Shown: positions 51,501-59,661 of the stretch, piece by piece
Numbering within the stretch: the stretch's first letter is position 1
Layout: every line of letters starts with the position of its first letter
Program-made: the position numbers and the translations under genes
The notes under the pieces: generated by a model
Databases searched by the model: none
What the model saw: the letters and a program-made list of their open reading frames with translations, nothing else
What the model was told of the DNA's origin: nothing
From: Congzhengia sp045635085
GTDB lineage: Bacteria; Bacillota; Clostridia; UBA1381; UBA9506
NCBI GenBank assembly: GCA_045635085.1
Contig: JAZRBM010000008.1
Coordinates: 145,420 to 209,419, forward strand
DNA: 64,000 bases
Reading direction: 5' to 3'

Positions 51501-52261
51501 TGCTTTTTGATACACATACACATTTAGATGATAAAAAATTTGACAAAGACAGAAGCGCTGTGATTGACTCTTTAAAAAGTGAGGGAGTATCTCTTTTAGT
51601 AAACATCGGAGCAGATATGAAAAGTTCTGAAAACAGCATTGCACTTTCAGAAAAATATGATTTTATATATGCATCAGTCGGAGTTCATCCGTCGGATACG
51701 AAGGATTTAACCGATGAAGATATACAAAAGCTGGAAAAAATGTCACGTCACGAAAAGGTGGTCGCAATAGGTGAAATAGGTCTTGACTATTATTGGGATG
51801 AACCGGAGCGTGATATACAAAAAAAATGGTTTATAAAGCAGCTTGCTTTAGCAAAGGACCTTAATATGCCATATATAATACATGACCGCGATGCACATTC
51901 TGACACTATAGAGATTATAAAAAAGGTCGGCTACACTAATGGTGTAATGCATTGCTTTTCGGGGAGTGCAGAATTTGCTCAGGAGGTCATAAAAATGGGC
52001 ATGTATGTATCGCTTTCAGGTACAGTTACATTTAAAAACGCTCAAAAGACAAAGGCAGTTGCAGGGGTAGTTCCGCTTGATAAATTGCTGATTGAAACAG
52101 ATAGTCCGTATTTAACCCCTGAACCATTCAGAGGAAAGAGAAACAACTCCGGATATTTAAAATACACTGCACAAAAAATTGCCGAAATCCGCAATATGGA
52201 ATTTGAAGAAATAGCAAAAATTACGATGGAAAACGGCAAAAGATTCTACAATATAAAATAG
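51500..52261 (+). CDS. tatD: TatD-family metal-dependent deoxyribonuclease
   Basis: A 253-residue TIM-barrel hydrolase: FDTHTHLDDKKFD (HxH metal site), VAIGEIGLDYYWD (Glu ligand), PYIIHDRDAH, GVMHCFSGSAEFA, and IETDSPYLTPEPFRGKRN. TatD proteins are 3'-5' exonucleases or D-aminoacyl-tRNA deacylase-like enzymes involved in DNA repair. The ATG overlaps the rnhA stop (TGATG) with GGAGG upstream. It is directly followed by its specific radical-SAM partner family. Confidence 0.93.
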   Translation: MLFDTHTHLDDKKFDKDRSAVIDSLKSEGVSLLVNIGADMKSSENSIALSEKYDFIYASVGVHPSDTKDLTDEDIQKLEKMSRHEKVVAIGEIGLDYYWDEPERDIQKKWFIKQLALAKDLNMPYIIHDRDAHSDTIEIIKKVGYTNGVMHCFSGSAEFAQEVIKMGMYVSLSGTVTFKNAQKTKAVAGVVPLDKLLIETDSPYLTPEPFRGKRNNSGYLKYTAQKIAEIRNMEFEEIAKITMENGKRFYNIK

Positions 52262-52271
52262 GAGAAAAACA

Positions 52272-52868
52272 ATGACAATTTGTTATGTGCTTGAAAATTC
52301 ATTATACATAAACCTTACTAACAGATGCACAAATCAATGTACCTTCTGTGTTCGTGATAAGGACTGTGGTATAGGCGATGTAAATTTGTGGCTTGATCAT
52401 GAGCCTACGATTGATGAAGTAATAGAAGATATTAAAAGTCAAGATGTTTCAAAATATAAAGAAGTAGTATTTTGTGGGTATGGCGAACCCACACTAAGAT
52501 TAGATATAATTTTAGATGCTTCGCGCTTTATAAAGGAAAATTATAATTCGCGCATCCGTATAAATACAAACGGTCACGCAAATTTAGTATATAAACGCAA
52601 CGTAGCAAAAGATCTTTGCGGTTTGGTTGATGTGGTGTCGATAAGCTTAAATGCAAAAAACGCCGAAGAATATCAAAAAGTTTGCCAGTGTGCTTACGGC
52701 GAGGCTGGATTTGATGCCATGCTTGATTTTGCAAAGTGTGCAAAGGAGCAAGGAATCGAGACTATTTTAAGCATAGTTGACGTATTGCCAAAAGAAGATA
52801 TAGAGGCTTGCAGAAAAATTGCAGAAAATTTAGGCGTTACACTTCGTGTACGTGAGCTTATTCAATAA
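52272..52868 (+). CDS. TatD-associated radical SAM protein
   Basis: A 198-residue small radical-SAM protein. The cluster motif is CTNQCTFC (CxxxCxxC) near residues 18-25, with VFCGYGEPTLRLD (GGEP-like), and RINTNGHANL following. No extra C-terminal cluster domain. The family is recognised by its fixed position next to tatD; its reaction and substrate are unknown. It starts 10 bases after tatD, with GGAG upstream. Possible roles in DNA or RNA repair are speculative. Confidence 0.85.
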   Translation: MTICYVLENSLYINLTNRCTNQCTFCVRDKDCGIGDVNLWLDHEPTIDEVIEDIKSQDVSKYKEVVFCGYGEPTLRLDIILDASRFIKENYNSRIRINTNGHANLVYKRNVAKDLCGLVDVVSISLNAKNAEEYQKVCQCAYGEAGFDAMLDFAKCAKEQGIETILSIVDVLPKEDIEACRKIAENLGVTLRVRELIQ

Positions 52869-52884
52869 AGGAAGGGATTAAAAA

Positions 52885-53883
52885 ATGGAACAAGCAAAAA
52901 AGAGAATTTTCTCGGGAGTTCAGCCATCAGGTGATTTAACTCTCGGTAATTATATAGGTGCTATTAAAAACTGGGTATCTCTTCAGGATGACTATGAGTG
53001 TCTTTATTGTATCGTTGATTTGCACGCGATCACAGTTCGCCAGACACCCCAGGAGCTAAGACGCAGAACACTTGAGGTTTTGATGCAGTATTTAGCGGCC
53101 GGTATCGCCCCTGAAAAGTCTTGTGTATTTATCCAGTCACATGCCAGTACACACGCAGAGCTTTCGTGGATTCTAAGCTGTAATACACAGATGGGCGAGC
53201 TTTCCCGTATGACACAATTTAAAGAAAAATCAAGGACACATGCTGATAATATCAACGCAGGACTCTTTACATATCCCGTTTTGATGGCGGCAGATATTTT
53301 AGCATATCAGGCAGATTTGGTGCCTGTTGGTCACGACCAGCTTCAGCATATAGAGCTGGCAAGAGATATAGCTCAGAGATTTAACCATTTTTACGGTGAT
53401 ACATTTACAATTCCCGAGGGCTATATGCCAAAGGTAGGAAAGCGTATTATGAGCCTCCAGACACCTGAAAACAAAATGTCAAAATCAGACCCTAATCCTA
53501 ATGGGTTTATAAGACTTTTAGATGATACCGACACGATTATGAGAAAGTTCAAGCGTGCAGTAACGGATTCTGGCAGTGAGATAAAAGCATCTCCTGAAAA
53601 GCCCGGCGTTACAAACCTTTTATCAATTTATTCTGCTGTTACAGATAAGAGTATAGAAGATGCAGAAAAGGAATTTGAGGGAAAAGGCTATGGTGATTTC
53701 AAACTGGCTGTGGGCGAAGCGGTAGCAAGCGCATTAAAACCGCTGAAAAATGAATTTGAAAAGCTTTCAAAGGATAAAGCATACGTAGAATCTGTTTATA
53801 AAAATGGCGCACAAACGGCAAACTACTTATCAAATAAAACACTTCGTAAGGTTTATAAAAAAGTTGGATTTGTAGCAAAGTAG
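52885..53883 (+). CDS. trpS: Tryptophanyl-tRNA synthetase
   Basis: A 332-residue class I synthetase charging tRNA-Trp. It has SGVQPSGDLTLGNYIGAIKNW (HIGH-like LGNY), DLHAITV, the QLQHIELARDIAQRFN segment, and ENKMSKSDPN (KMSKS) near 192. Normal length. AAGGAAGGG lies upstream. No T-box precedes it; it is read with the tatD genes. Confidence 0.96.
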   Translation: MEQAKKRIFSGVQPSGDLTLGNYIGAIKNWVSLQDDYECLYCIVDLHAITVRQTPQELRRRTLEVLMQYLAAGIAPEKSCVFIQSHASTHAELSWILSCNTQMGELSRMTQFKEKSRTHADNINAGLFTYPVLMAADILAYQADLVPVGHDQLQHIELARDIAQRFNHFYGDTFTIPEGYMPKVGKRIMSLQTPENKMSKSDPNPNGFIRLLDDTDTIMRKFKRAVTDSGSEIKASPEKPGVTNLLSIYSAVTDKSIEDAEKEFEGKGYGDFKLAVGEAVASALKPLKNEFEKLSKDKAYVESVYKNGAQTANYLSNKTLRKVYKKVGFVAK

Positions 53884-53891
53884 GTAAAGTT

Positions 53892-54134
53892 ATGAGAATA
53901 GATAAATATTTAAAGGTTTCAAGAATAATAAAGAGGCGCACACTTGCAAATGATGCTTGTGATGCAGGCAGAATTTCTGTTAACGGAAATGTTGTAAAAG
54001 CGTCTTATGATGTTAAGGTTGGTGACGTGATAGAACTTCGATTCGGAGAAAAGTCTTCGCGGTTTGAAGTTTTAAAAGTGGCAGAGCACGTGACAAAAGA
54101 CGGAGCGGCAGAACTTTATCGTCCTGTAAATTAG
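53892..54134 (+). CDS. rqcP: S4-domain protein RqcP (YabO)
   Basis: An 80-residue S4-domain protein: MRIDKYLKVSRIIKRRTLANDACDAGRISVNGNVVK. In Firmicutes RqcP works with RqcH on obstructed 50S subunits to add alanine tails. rqcH is not in this window. It lies 8 bases after trpS and shares a run with mutS2, another quality-control factor. Related to Hsp15, but the length and context fit RqcP. Confidence 0.9.
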   Translation: MRIDKYLKVSRIIKRRTLANDACDAGRISVNGNVVKASYDVKVGDVIELRFGEKSSRFEVLKVAEHVTKDGAAELYRPVN

Positions 54135-54147
54135 AAAGGAAAGAAAC

Positions 54148-55071
54148 ATGAACATACTCTTATTTTTAGCAGCAATATATTTAATTTACTCAGCGTATAT
54201 GTTTAATCCTATCGTAGGTGCTTTGGCATTTATTGGGCTTTTGCTCTATGGATATTTCAGATGGTTCCCGAATTACTGCGTCATCCACGCAAGAAGAATA
54301 TACAGAAAAGATTCAGAAAAGGCATTAAAGTGGTTTGCACGCGCCGAAAAACTTAAAATGAACATAGGGCAAATGGAAATTTATGCCTACTATCTGATGC
54401 GCGAGGGCAAGGTGGAAAAGTCTGAAGAAATCTACAAAAAACTTCTTCGTGCAGCCTTAAAACCGCAACTGAGGTTAAAAATTCGTGCAGAATATGCAGT
54501 TTTGCTTTCAAAAACGGGCAGAATCAATGAGGCTATCGAAGAACTTGAAGATATTACTGTTCACTATACAAACACAACGACATACGGTTCTTTAGGTTAT
54601 CTTTATCTTTTAGGCGACAGCGTGAGAAAAGCCAAAAATTACAACCTTGAGGCGTATGATTACAACAGTGATGACCCTGTTATTTTAGATAATATGACTC
54701 AGCTTTATATTAAGCTTGGCGACTATAAGGCGGCAAAAAAATATGCAGATTTAATGCTTGAAAAAAAGCCTTACTTTGTAGAGGCTTATTATGATTCGGC
54801 GTTTGTCTATATGAAATTAGGCGATATTAAGCGTGCAAAGGAACTTTTAGAGGATGCACGTTGTTGCAAAATTACATTTATGTCAACAGTAAAAGAAGAT
54901 GATATAGAGGAATTAGAGACTGCAATTTCATCAGGCAAGATAAAAGAGATTGCTCATAGACTCGGAAAATTTTCGGGTAAGGAAGAAGAGGTAGAAGAAA
55001 AAGTTGAAAATCTGCCGCAAATAGAGGAAGAAAAAGAAGAAAATAATTATGAAGATGATCCGTTCATCTAA
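54148..55071 (+). CDS. Membrane-anchored TPR protein
   Basis: A 307-residue protein: two N-terminal hydrophobic segments (about residues 3-38), then tetratricopeptide-like helices (EKALKWFARAEKLKM, EKSEEIYKKLLRAALKP, INEAIEELEDITVHY, GDYKAAKKYADLMLEKKP, GDIKRAKELLEDARCC) and a very acidic tail (about 270-307). The TPR part is probably cytoplasmic and would bind a protein partner. It is placed between rqcP and mutS2. No function can be assigned. Confidence 0.75.
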   Translation: MNILLFLAAIYLIYSAYMFNPIVGALAFIGLLLYGYFRWFPNYCVIHARRIYRKDSEKALKWFARAEKLKMNIGQMEIYAYYLMREGKVEKSEEIYKKLLRAALKPQLRLKIRAEYAVLLSKTGRINEAIEELEDITVHYTNTTTYGSLGYLYLLGDSVRKAKNYNLEAYDYNSDDPVILDNMTQLYIKLGDYKAAKKYADLMLEKKPYFVEAYYDSAFVYMKLGDIKRAKELLEDARCCKITFMSTVKEDDIEELETAISSGKIKEIAHRLGKFSGKEEEVEEKVENLPQIEEEKEENNYEDDPFI

Positions 55072-55085
55072 AACAAGTGAGAAGT

Positions 55086-57455
55086 ATGAATGATAAAACC
55101 TATAAAACTCTTGAATTTAATAAAATTTTAGAACAACTGTCTTTATATACACAAAATGACAGTGTAAAAGAAAGAATTACCGCACTAAAGCCAGAAACAG
55201 ACTTTAATGCGGTTTCTGCTATGCTAAGAGAAACGACTGAGGCAGTAGGGATTATTACAAGGAGAGGCACAGCCCCCGGCTTTAAAATTACTGACGTAAC
55301 AAAGTCGATAACACGCATAGAACGCGGTGGAGTGCTGACAATGAAAGAACTGTGTCAGTTATCAGCAGGGCTAAACACAGCAAGAAGGCTAAAGGCATAT
55401 ATTGAGGACGATAAAATAAGTCAGGGCACATCGGTTTTTGACATAGCATCGACAATTACAAACCTTAAAAATGTAGAAGATGAAATAAATGATAAGATAA
55501 TAAACGAAGAAGAAATAAAAGATTCTGCAAGTCCTGCTCTTTTTGCCATCAGAAAAAAGATAAAATCACAGGCGACACGCATAAGGGACGCACTAAACAG
55601 CTTAATTTCGGGGCCGCTTTCCAAATATTTGCAGGACCCGATTATCACTATGCGCGCAGACAGATACGTAATTCCTGTAAAGGCTGAACACAAGGGGGAA
55701 ATAAAGGGCATAGTCCACGATGCATCAGCATCAGGCTCGACTGTGTTTATTGAACCTGCAAGCATTGTTGAAATGACGAATGAAACAGCCCAGTTAATAG
55801 CCAAAGAAAAAGAGGAAATAGAAAGAATTTTAGCAGAGCTTTCTGCTTTTGTAGTAGAATATAATCACGAAATTTTTGTAAATACAAATGCAGTTTTAAA
55901 TCTTGATTTTATTTTTTGTAAGGCAAGACTATCTTTTGCTCAAAAAGGTACAGAGCCTAAAATCAATACAGACGGAATAATTGATATTAAACGTGCAAGG
56001 CATCCGCTTTTAGATAAAGAAAAGGTAGTGCCGATAGATATTTCTATAGGAAAAGATTATGACACGTTGGTTATAACAGGCCCGAATACAGGCGGAAAAA
56101 CCGTATCTTTAAAGACCTTGGGGCTGTTTACTTTAATGGCACAATCAGGACTTCACATTGCAACTGATGAAAATTCAGAAATTGCGATTTTTGAGAATGT
56201 TTTTGCAGATATTGGTGATGAGCAAAGTATTGAACAGAGCTTGTCAACATTTTCGTCGCATATTGTAAATTTAGTCGACATACTAAACAAGGTAACGAGC
56301 GATACGTTGGTTTTAGCCGATGAGCTTGGAGCGGGAACAGACCCCACAGAAGGCGCAGCACTTGCTATTTCTATTATTGAATATATTCGCGGATTTGGGG
56401 CTAAAGTTTTAGCTACTACCCACTACAGTGAGCTTAAGATGTATGCTCTTACTACTGACGGTGTTGAAAATGCATCGTGTGAATTTGATGTAAATACTCT
56501 CTCGCCGACGTATCGCCTGATGATTGGTGTGCCTGGCAAGAGTAATGCTTTTGCCATATCTAAAAGACTGGGTATTAATGATGTGATTCTTAAAAACGCA
56601 AAATCAAGAATTAATAACGATAATATAAAGCTTGAAGATGTCATCAAAGGATTAGAGGAAAGCAGAAAAAAGGCAGAAGAAGACGAAAAAATGGCAGAGT
56701 CTGCATTTCGTGATGCTAAAATCTATAAGACCAATATTCGTCGTGAAATGGAAAGCTTAGAGAAGAAAAAGTCAAAGATACTGCAGGATGCAAGGGCTGA
56801 GGCTCTGGCAATTATAGAAAGTGCCAAAAAGCAATCCCAGGAAGTTCTGCGCGAGGTTCGCCAGATTAAGGCGTCTGACAGCTACAATGAGCTCGTTAAA
56901 AAAGCAGAAAAGGCAAAAAATGCTCTAAAAGATGAAAGCGATAAGATTTTATCGGCATCAGGCAATGAACAGATAAAAAGAAAACCCCTCAAAAACGTAA
57001 AGCTTGGCGAAATGGTGCACGTGGTTTCCCTTAATGCTGATGCACAGGTTATAACCCAGCCTGATAAAAAGGGCGTGCTGACAGTTCAGGCCGGAATTAT
57101 GAGGGTTAAGACGAATTTGAGCGACTTAACACGTGCAGATATTAAGGAAGAAAAGAAAAAATCAAAGCCTGTATCAACAGCCTTTAAAATAGATAAAAAG
57201 ACTACAGCAACTCTTGAGACAGATGTTCGTGGTATGACTTTAGATGAGGCTATTTTGGTGGTAGATAAATTTATTGACGATGCCTACCTTTCAGGACTTC
57301 ACGAGGTCACCATAATCCATGGCAAAGGAACGGGAGTTTTGCGAAGTGGTATTTCTGACTTTCTAAGAAAGCATCCGACAGTAAAGTCATACAGGGCAGG
57401 TCGTTTTGGAGAAGGCGAGATGGGTGTAACTGTAGTTACACTAAAGGATAAGTAG
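55086..57455 (+). CDS. mutS2: Endonuclease MutS2 (RqcU), ribosome-collision factor
   Basis: A 789-residue MutS2: MutS-like core and clamp, ATPase with GPNTGGKTVSLKTLGL (Walker A near 331) and VLADELGAGTDPTEGAAL (Walker B), a long coiled coil (about 520-640), a KOW-like region, and a C-terminal Smr domain (DVRGMTLDEAI, VTIIHGKGTGVLRSGI). It lacks the mismatch-recognition domain I of MutS. In B. subtilis it splits collided ribosomes and limits recombination. ATG 55086 follows GTGAGAAG; in-frame GTG 55077 lies before it. Confidence 0.94.
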   Translation: MNDKTYKTLEFNKILEQLSLYTQNDSVKERITALKPETDFNAVSAMLRETTEAVGIITRRGTAPGFKITDVTKSITRIERGGVLTMKELCQLSAGLNTARRLKAYIEDDKISQGTSVFDIASTITNLKNVEDEINDKIINEEEIKDSASPALFAIRKKIKSQATRIRDALNSLISGPLSKYLQDPIITMRADRYVIPVKAEHKGEIKGIVHDASASGSTVFIEPASIVEMTNETAQLIAKEKEEIERILAELSAFVVEYNHEIFVNTNAVLNLDFIFCKARLSFAQKGTEPKINTDGIIDIKRARHPLLDKEKVVPIDISIGKDYDTLVITGPNTGGKTVSLKTLGLFTLMAQSGLHIATDENSEIAIFENVFADIGDEQSIEQSLSTFSSHIVNLVDILNKVTSDTLVLADELGAGTDPTEGAALAISIIEYIRGFGAKVLATTHYSELKMYALTTDGVENASCEFDVNTLSPTYRLMIGVPGKSNAFAISKRLGINDVILKNAKSRINNDNIKLEDVIKGLEESRKKAEEDEKMAESAFRDAKIYKTNIRREMESLEKKKSKILQDARAEALAIIESAKKQSQEVLREVRQIKASDSYNELVKKAEKAKNALKDESDKILSASGNEQIKRKPLKNVKLGEMVHVVSLNADAQVITQPDKKGVLTVQAGIMRVKTNLSDLTRADIKEEKKKSKPVSTAFKIDKKTTATLETDVRGMTLDEAILVVDKFIDDAYLSGLHEVTIIHGKGTGVLRSGISDFLRKHPTVKSYRAGRFGEGEMGVTVVTLKDK

Positions 57456-57518
57456 ATTTAAAGGTTTAGCGATAAATTGTAACGATTATTAACTACAATG
57501 GGGAGCATCACTTTTATT

Positions 57519-58463
57519 ATGGAAAGTTTAAAACTATCGTTCGAGGCGGTAACACCTATATTTTTGATGACGTTATTGGGGTACATTCTTAACAAAATTA
57601 AATTTGTTGATGAAAAGATATTTGATGAAATAAACAAGTTTGTTTTTAAAGTGTTTCTTCCAATATTATTGTTTTATAACATATATAAAACAAAGTCAGT
57701 TGAGGGCTTTGCAGGTCACCGCGATTTGTTTGCATTCACCATTATAGGGGTGTTGTGCATATTTGCAGCAGGACTTGTTTTTGTATATTTTATAACAAAG
57801 GAAAACTCAAAACGAGGTGTTTTGCTCCAGGCTTTTTTCAGAACAAATTTTGCGATTTTGGGCGTTCCTGTTGTTGACTATATCTGTAGAGGCAATACAG
57901 GCGGCTTGTCCGCTCTTATGGTTGCGCTTGTTGTCCCGCTGTTTAATGTTTTAGCGGTAATAAGCCTTGAAATTTTCAACGGAGGAAAGATTGCTTTTAA
58001 AAAAATTATAAAGGGGATTTTCACTAATCCTTTAATTATAGGGTGCTTTGTAGGAATTGTTTTCCTGGTTTTAAAAATAGAAATTCCAAAAGCCATAGAA
58101 AAAACAGTCTCGGATGTTTCTAAGGTAGCATCGCCTCTTGCTCTTATTGCTTTAGGGGCAGGGTTTACCTTTACAAATATAAAGGGATATATAAAGGAAA
58201 ATGTCATCGTGCTTCTTGCCCGGCTTGTTATCCTTCCGCTGATTATACTTTCTTTAGCTGCCTTTATAGGATTTAGAGGCGAGGCTTTTGCTTGTCTTTT
58301 AGTCGCTTTCGGTGGACCGGTGGCGGTCTCTTCGTTTTCAATGGCGCAACAGATGGGCGGAGACAAAACTTTAGCAGGACAATTAGTAGTGCTGACATCT
58401 GCTTTTTGTATATTGACTTTATTTATATGGACTTTTGTCTTTAGTCAGTTTGGTGTGATATAA
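57519..58463 (+). CDS. AEC-family (auxin efflux carrier-like) transporter
   Basis: A 314-residue integral membrane protein with about ten hydrophobic segments in two halves: FLMTLLGYILNKIKFVD and FVFKVFLPILLFYNIYKT early, RTNFAILGVPVVDYI mid-protein, and a repeat-like second half ending in FGGPVAVSSFSMAQQMGGD. AEC members move organic anions or amino acids by secondary transport. GGGGAG precedes ATG 57519 at a long spacing; ATG 57498 has no RBS, so the start is uncertain. Substrate unknown. A terminator follows. Confidence 0.85.
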   Translation: MESLKLSFEAVTPIFLMTLLGYILNKIKFVDEKIFDEINKFVFKVFLPILLFYNIYKTKSVEGFAGHRDLFAFTIIGVLCIFAAGLVFVYFITKENSKRGVLLQAFFRTNFAILGVPVVDYICRGNTGGLSALMVALVVPLFNVLAVISLEIFNGGKIAFKKIIKGIFTNPLIIGCFVGIVFLVLKIEIPKAIEKTVSDVSKVASPLALIALGAGFTFTNIKGYIKENVIVLLARLVILPLIILSLAAFIGFRGEAFACLLVAFGGPVAVSSFSMAQQMGGDKTLAGQLVVLTSAFCILTLFIWTFVFSQFGVI

Positions 58464-58491
58464 GATGCACAATATAATTAAGTGAAAAAAT

Positions 58492-58525
58492 GGGGCTGTA
58501 TCCTTAACTACAGCCCCGTTTTTTT
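58492..58525 (+). terminator. Terminator after the AEC transporter
   Basis: GGGGCTGTA (58492-58500) pairs with TACAGCCCC (58509-58517), followed by G and seven T. Confidence 0.9.
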
Positions 58526-58604
58526 ACATATCCTTTATTCCGCAACCGCAGACTTTTTTTGCCTTGATATTTTCCTGTACCTTATTTAAACATTCACCGA
58601 AACG
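58524..58604 (-). pseudogene. Remnant 3' end of a cotJC-like gene
   Basis: On the minus strand 58604-58524 reads RFGECLNKVQENIKAKKVCG then CGIKDM and stop. This matches the last residues of the intact CotJC encoded at 62527-63120 (RFGECLNRIQENVKAKKIIG then CGMKEC). Homology stops abruptly at 58604/58605, and nothing upstream on the minus strand continues the gene. It is therefore the tail of a second, truncated cotJC copy that marks the left edge of the accessory segment. Confidence 0.85.
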
Positions 58605-58675
58605 ATTAAATTAAACGAATAGCCGTAAACCCTTGTAGTATGTGGGTTTACGTCTAATTCTATTTTTCCTTATTT

Positions 58676-58939
58676 TTATTCATTTTCATCCGGAATTTTT
58701 GTCATTTCAAAAATTTCATTCCATTCTGATGGAAGCAAAACTACCGTTATTCCATCAAATTCATTATGAATAAATATATGATCGTCGCCAATCGCATAAA
58801 AGCCTAAAACGGATGTTCTTTCTTGAAGATTTTTGTCAAATCTTTTGTGGAAACTTGGATGATAGTCGCCCCAAGCACCATTGCTAAATCTTTCTATTGA
58901 TTTGTTTACTTCTTTTATGAGGTGTTTTTCTATAGCCAT
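58676..58939 (-). CDS. Hypothetical protein (87 aa)
   Basis: An 87-residue soluble protein, no membrane segment or signal. It has a basic, helical N-terminal half (LIKEVNKSIERFS) and a hydrophobic beta-like second half (FIHNEFDGITVVLLPSEWNEIF). I do not recognise the family. No clear RBS. It is 51 bases downstream of the XRE regulator on the same strand and may be co-transcribed with it. A hairpin (CGTAAACCC/GGGTTTACG, 58624-58652) follows. Confidence 0.5.
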   Translation of the reverse strand: MAIEKHLIKEVNKSIERFSNGAWGDYHPSFHKRFDKNLQERTSVLGFYAIGDDHIFIHNEFDGITVVLLPSEWNEIFEMTKIPDENE

Positions 58940-58990
58940 TTTAGCAAAAACACCAATGGTTTAATTCCATTATATTTTCTTCCTCTGTAT

Positions 58991-59329
58991 TTAATATGTA
59001 CTAACAAGCTTTTTTGCTTGATTTTCTTTTAGTCTATTTATCAAGCTTAAAATTACTAATATATCTTTTTCTTCAAGCTCTTTCAACCCATCCACCGCCA
59101 TCTTAATTAAATCAGTTTCTTTCAAACTGTTATCAAAAAATTCAGCAGGCGTTAACTCAAAATAATCGCATATTGCAAAAAAGTCACTCATTGGCGGCAA
59201 AGACTTACCTGAAGAGATATTGTATATGTAGCTACGGCTGTGTCCTAAATCATAACTCATTTTATATTCAGAAATGCCTTTGCGTACTCTAAGTCTGGTT
59301 ATTCGTTCTCTTACATAATTTTCATACAT
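58991..59329 (-). CDS. XRE-family helix-turn-helix regulator
   Basis: A 112-residue protein with an N-terminal Cro/CI-type helix-turn-helix (residues about 8-62: ITRLRVRKGISEYKMSYDLGHSRSYIYNISSGKSLPPMSDFFAICDYFELTPAEFF) and a short helical C-terminus. Probably a dimeric repressor of its own promoter. The first four codons and the promoter region lie in the 103-base unit that is duplicated upstream, so its operator has probably been doubled. Confidence 0.85.
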   Translation of the reverse strand: MYENYVRERITRLRVRKGISEYKMSYDLGHSRSYIYNISSGKSLPPMSDFFAICDYFELTPAEFFDNSLKETDLIKMAVDGLKELEEKDILVILSLINRLKENQAKKLVSTY

Positions 59330-59523
59330 AAACTATTGCTTTTTGTTAAATTATTTGGTATAATAAGTACAAAAAGTTATGAAAGAAGCAATTTATTATG
59401 TGTGATACTATTTATACCATATTTTCATACATAAACTATTGCTTTTTGTTAAATTATTTGGTATAATAAGTACAGAAAGTTATGAAAGTAGCAATTTATT
59501 ATGTGTGATACTATTTATACCAT
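59318..59523. repeat. Tandem direct duplication, two 103-base units
   Basis: Copy 1 is 59318-59420 and copy 2 is 59421-59523, identical except two substitutions (near 59372/59475 and 59387/59490). Each holds the first codons of the XRE gene on the minus strand, an extended -10 on the plus strand (TTGGTATAAT), and the start of a rightward ORF (ATGTGTGATACT). The near identity points to a recent duplication. It is not CRISPR: only two adjacent units with no spacers. Confidence 0.92.
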
Positions 59524-59563
59524 AGACGATATAAAAACCGTTCCCTACGATGAAATAGCATAA
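59501..59563 (+). pseudogene. Truncated 20-codon start of a divergent gene
   Basis: From ATG 59501 the frame reads MCDTIYTIDDIKTVPYDEIA and stop. The IYTIDDIK-type start resembles the first residues of small MNT-type nucleotidyltransferases found in toxin-antitoxin pairs, but the diagnostic GSYARG motif is absent. It is probably a decayed gene once divergent from the XRE regulator. The copy-1 version (59398) is cut off by the duplication joint. Family assignment is weak. Confidence 0.35.
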
Positions 59564-59661
59564 AGTTTTAGTTGTTACAGAATACTATGACGTCGGAGAA
59601 CGACGATCAAATAAAAATTATATGAAATGGCGGAAGACATCCGCGAGAAAGGAAGTTAAAC

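Noticed and set aside
59318..59523. CRISPR array
   Set aside because: Only two directly adjacent 103-base units, no spacers, no cas genes; it is a tandem duplication.
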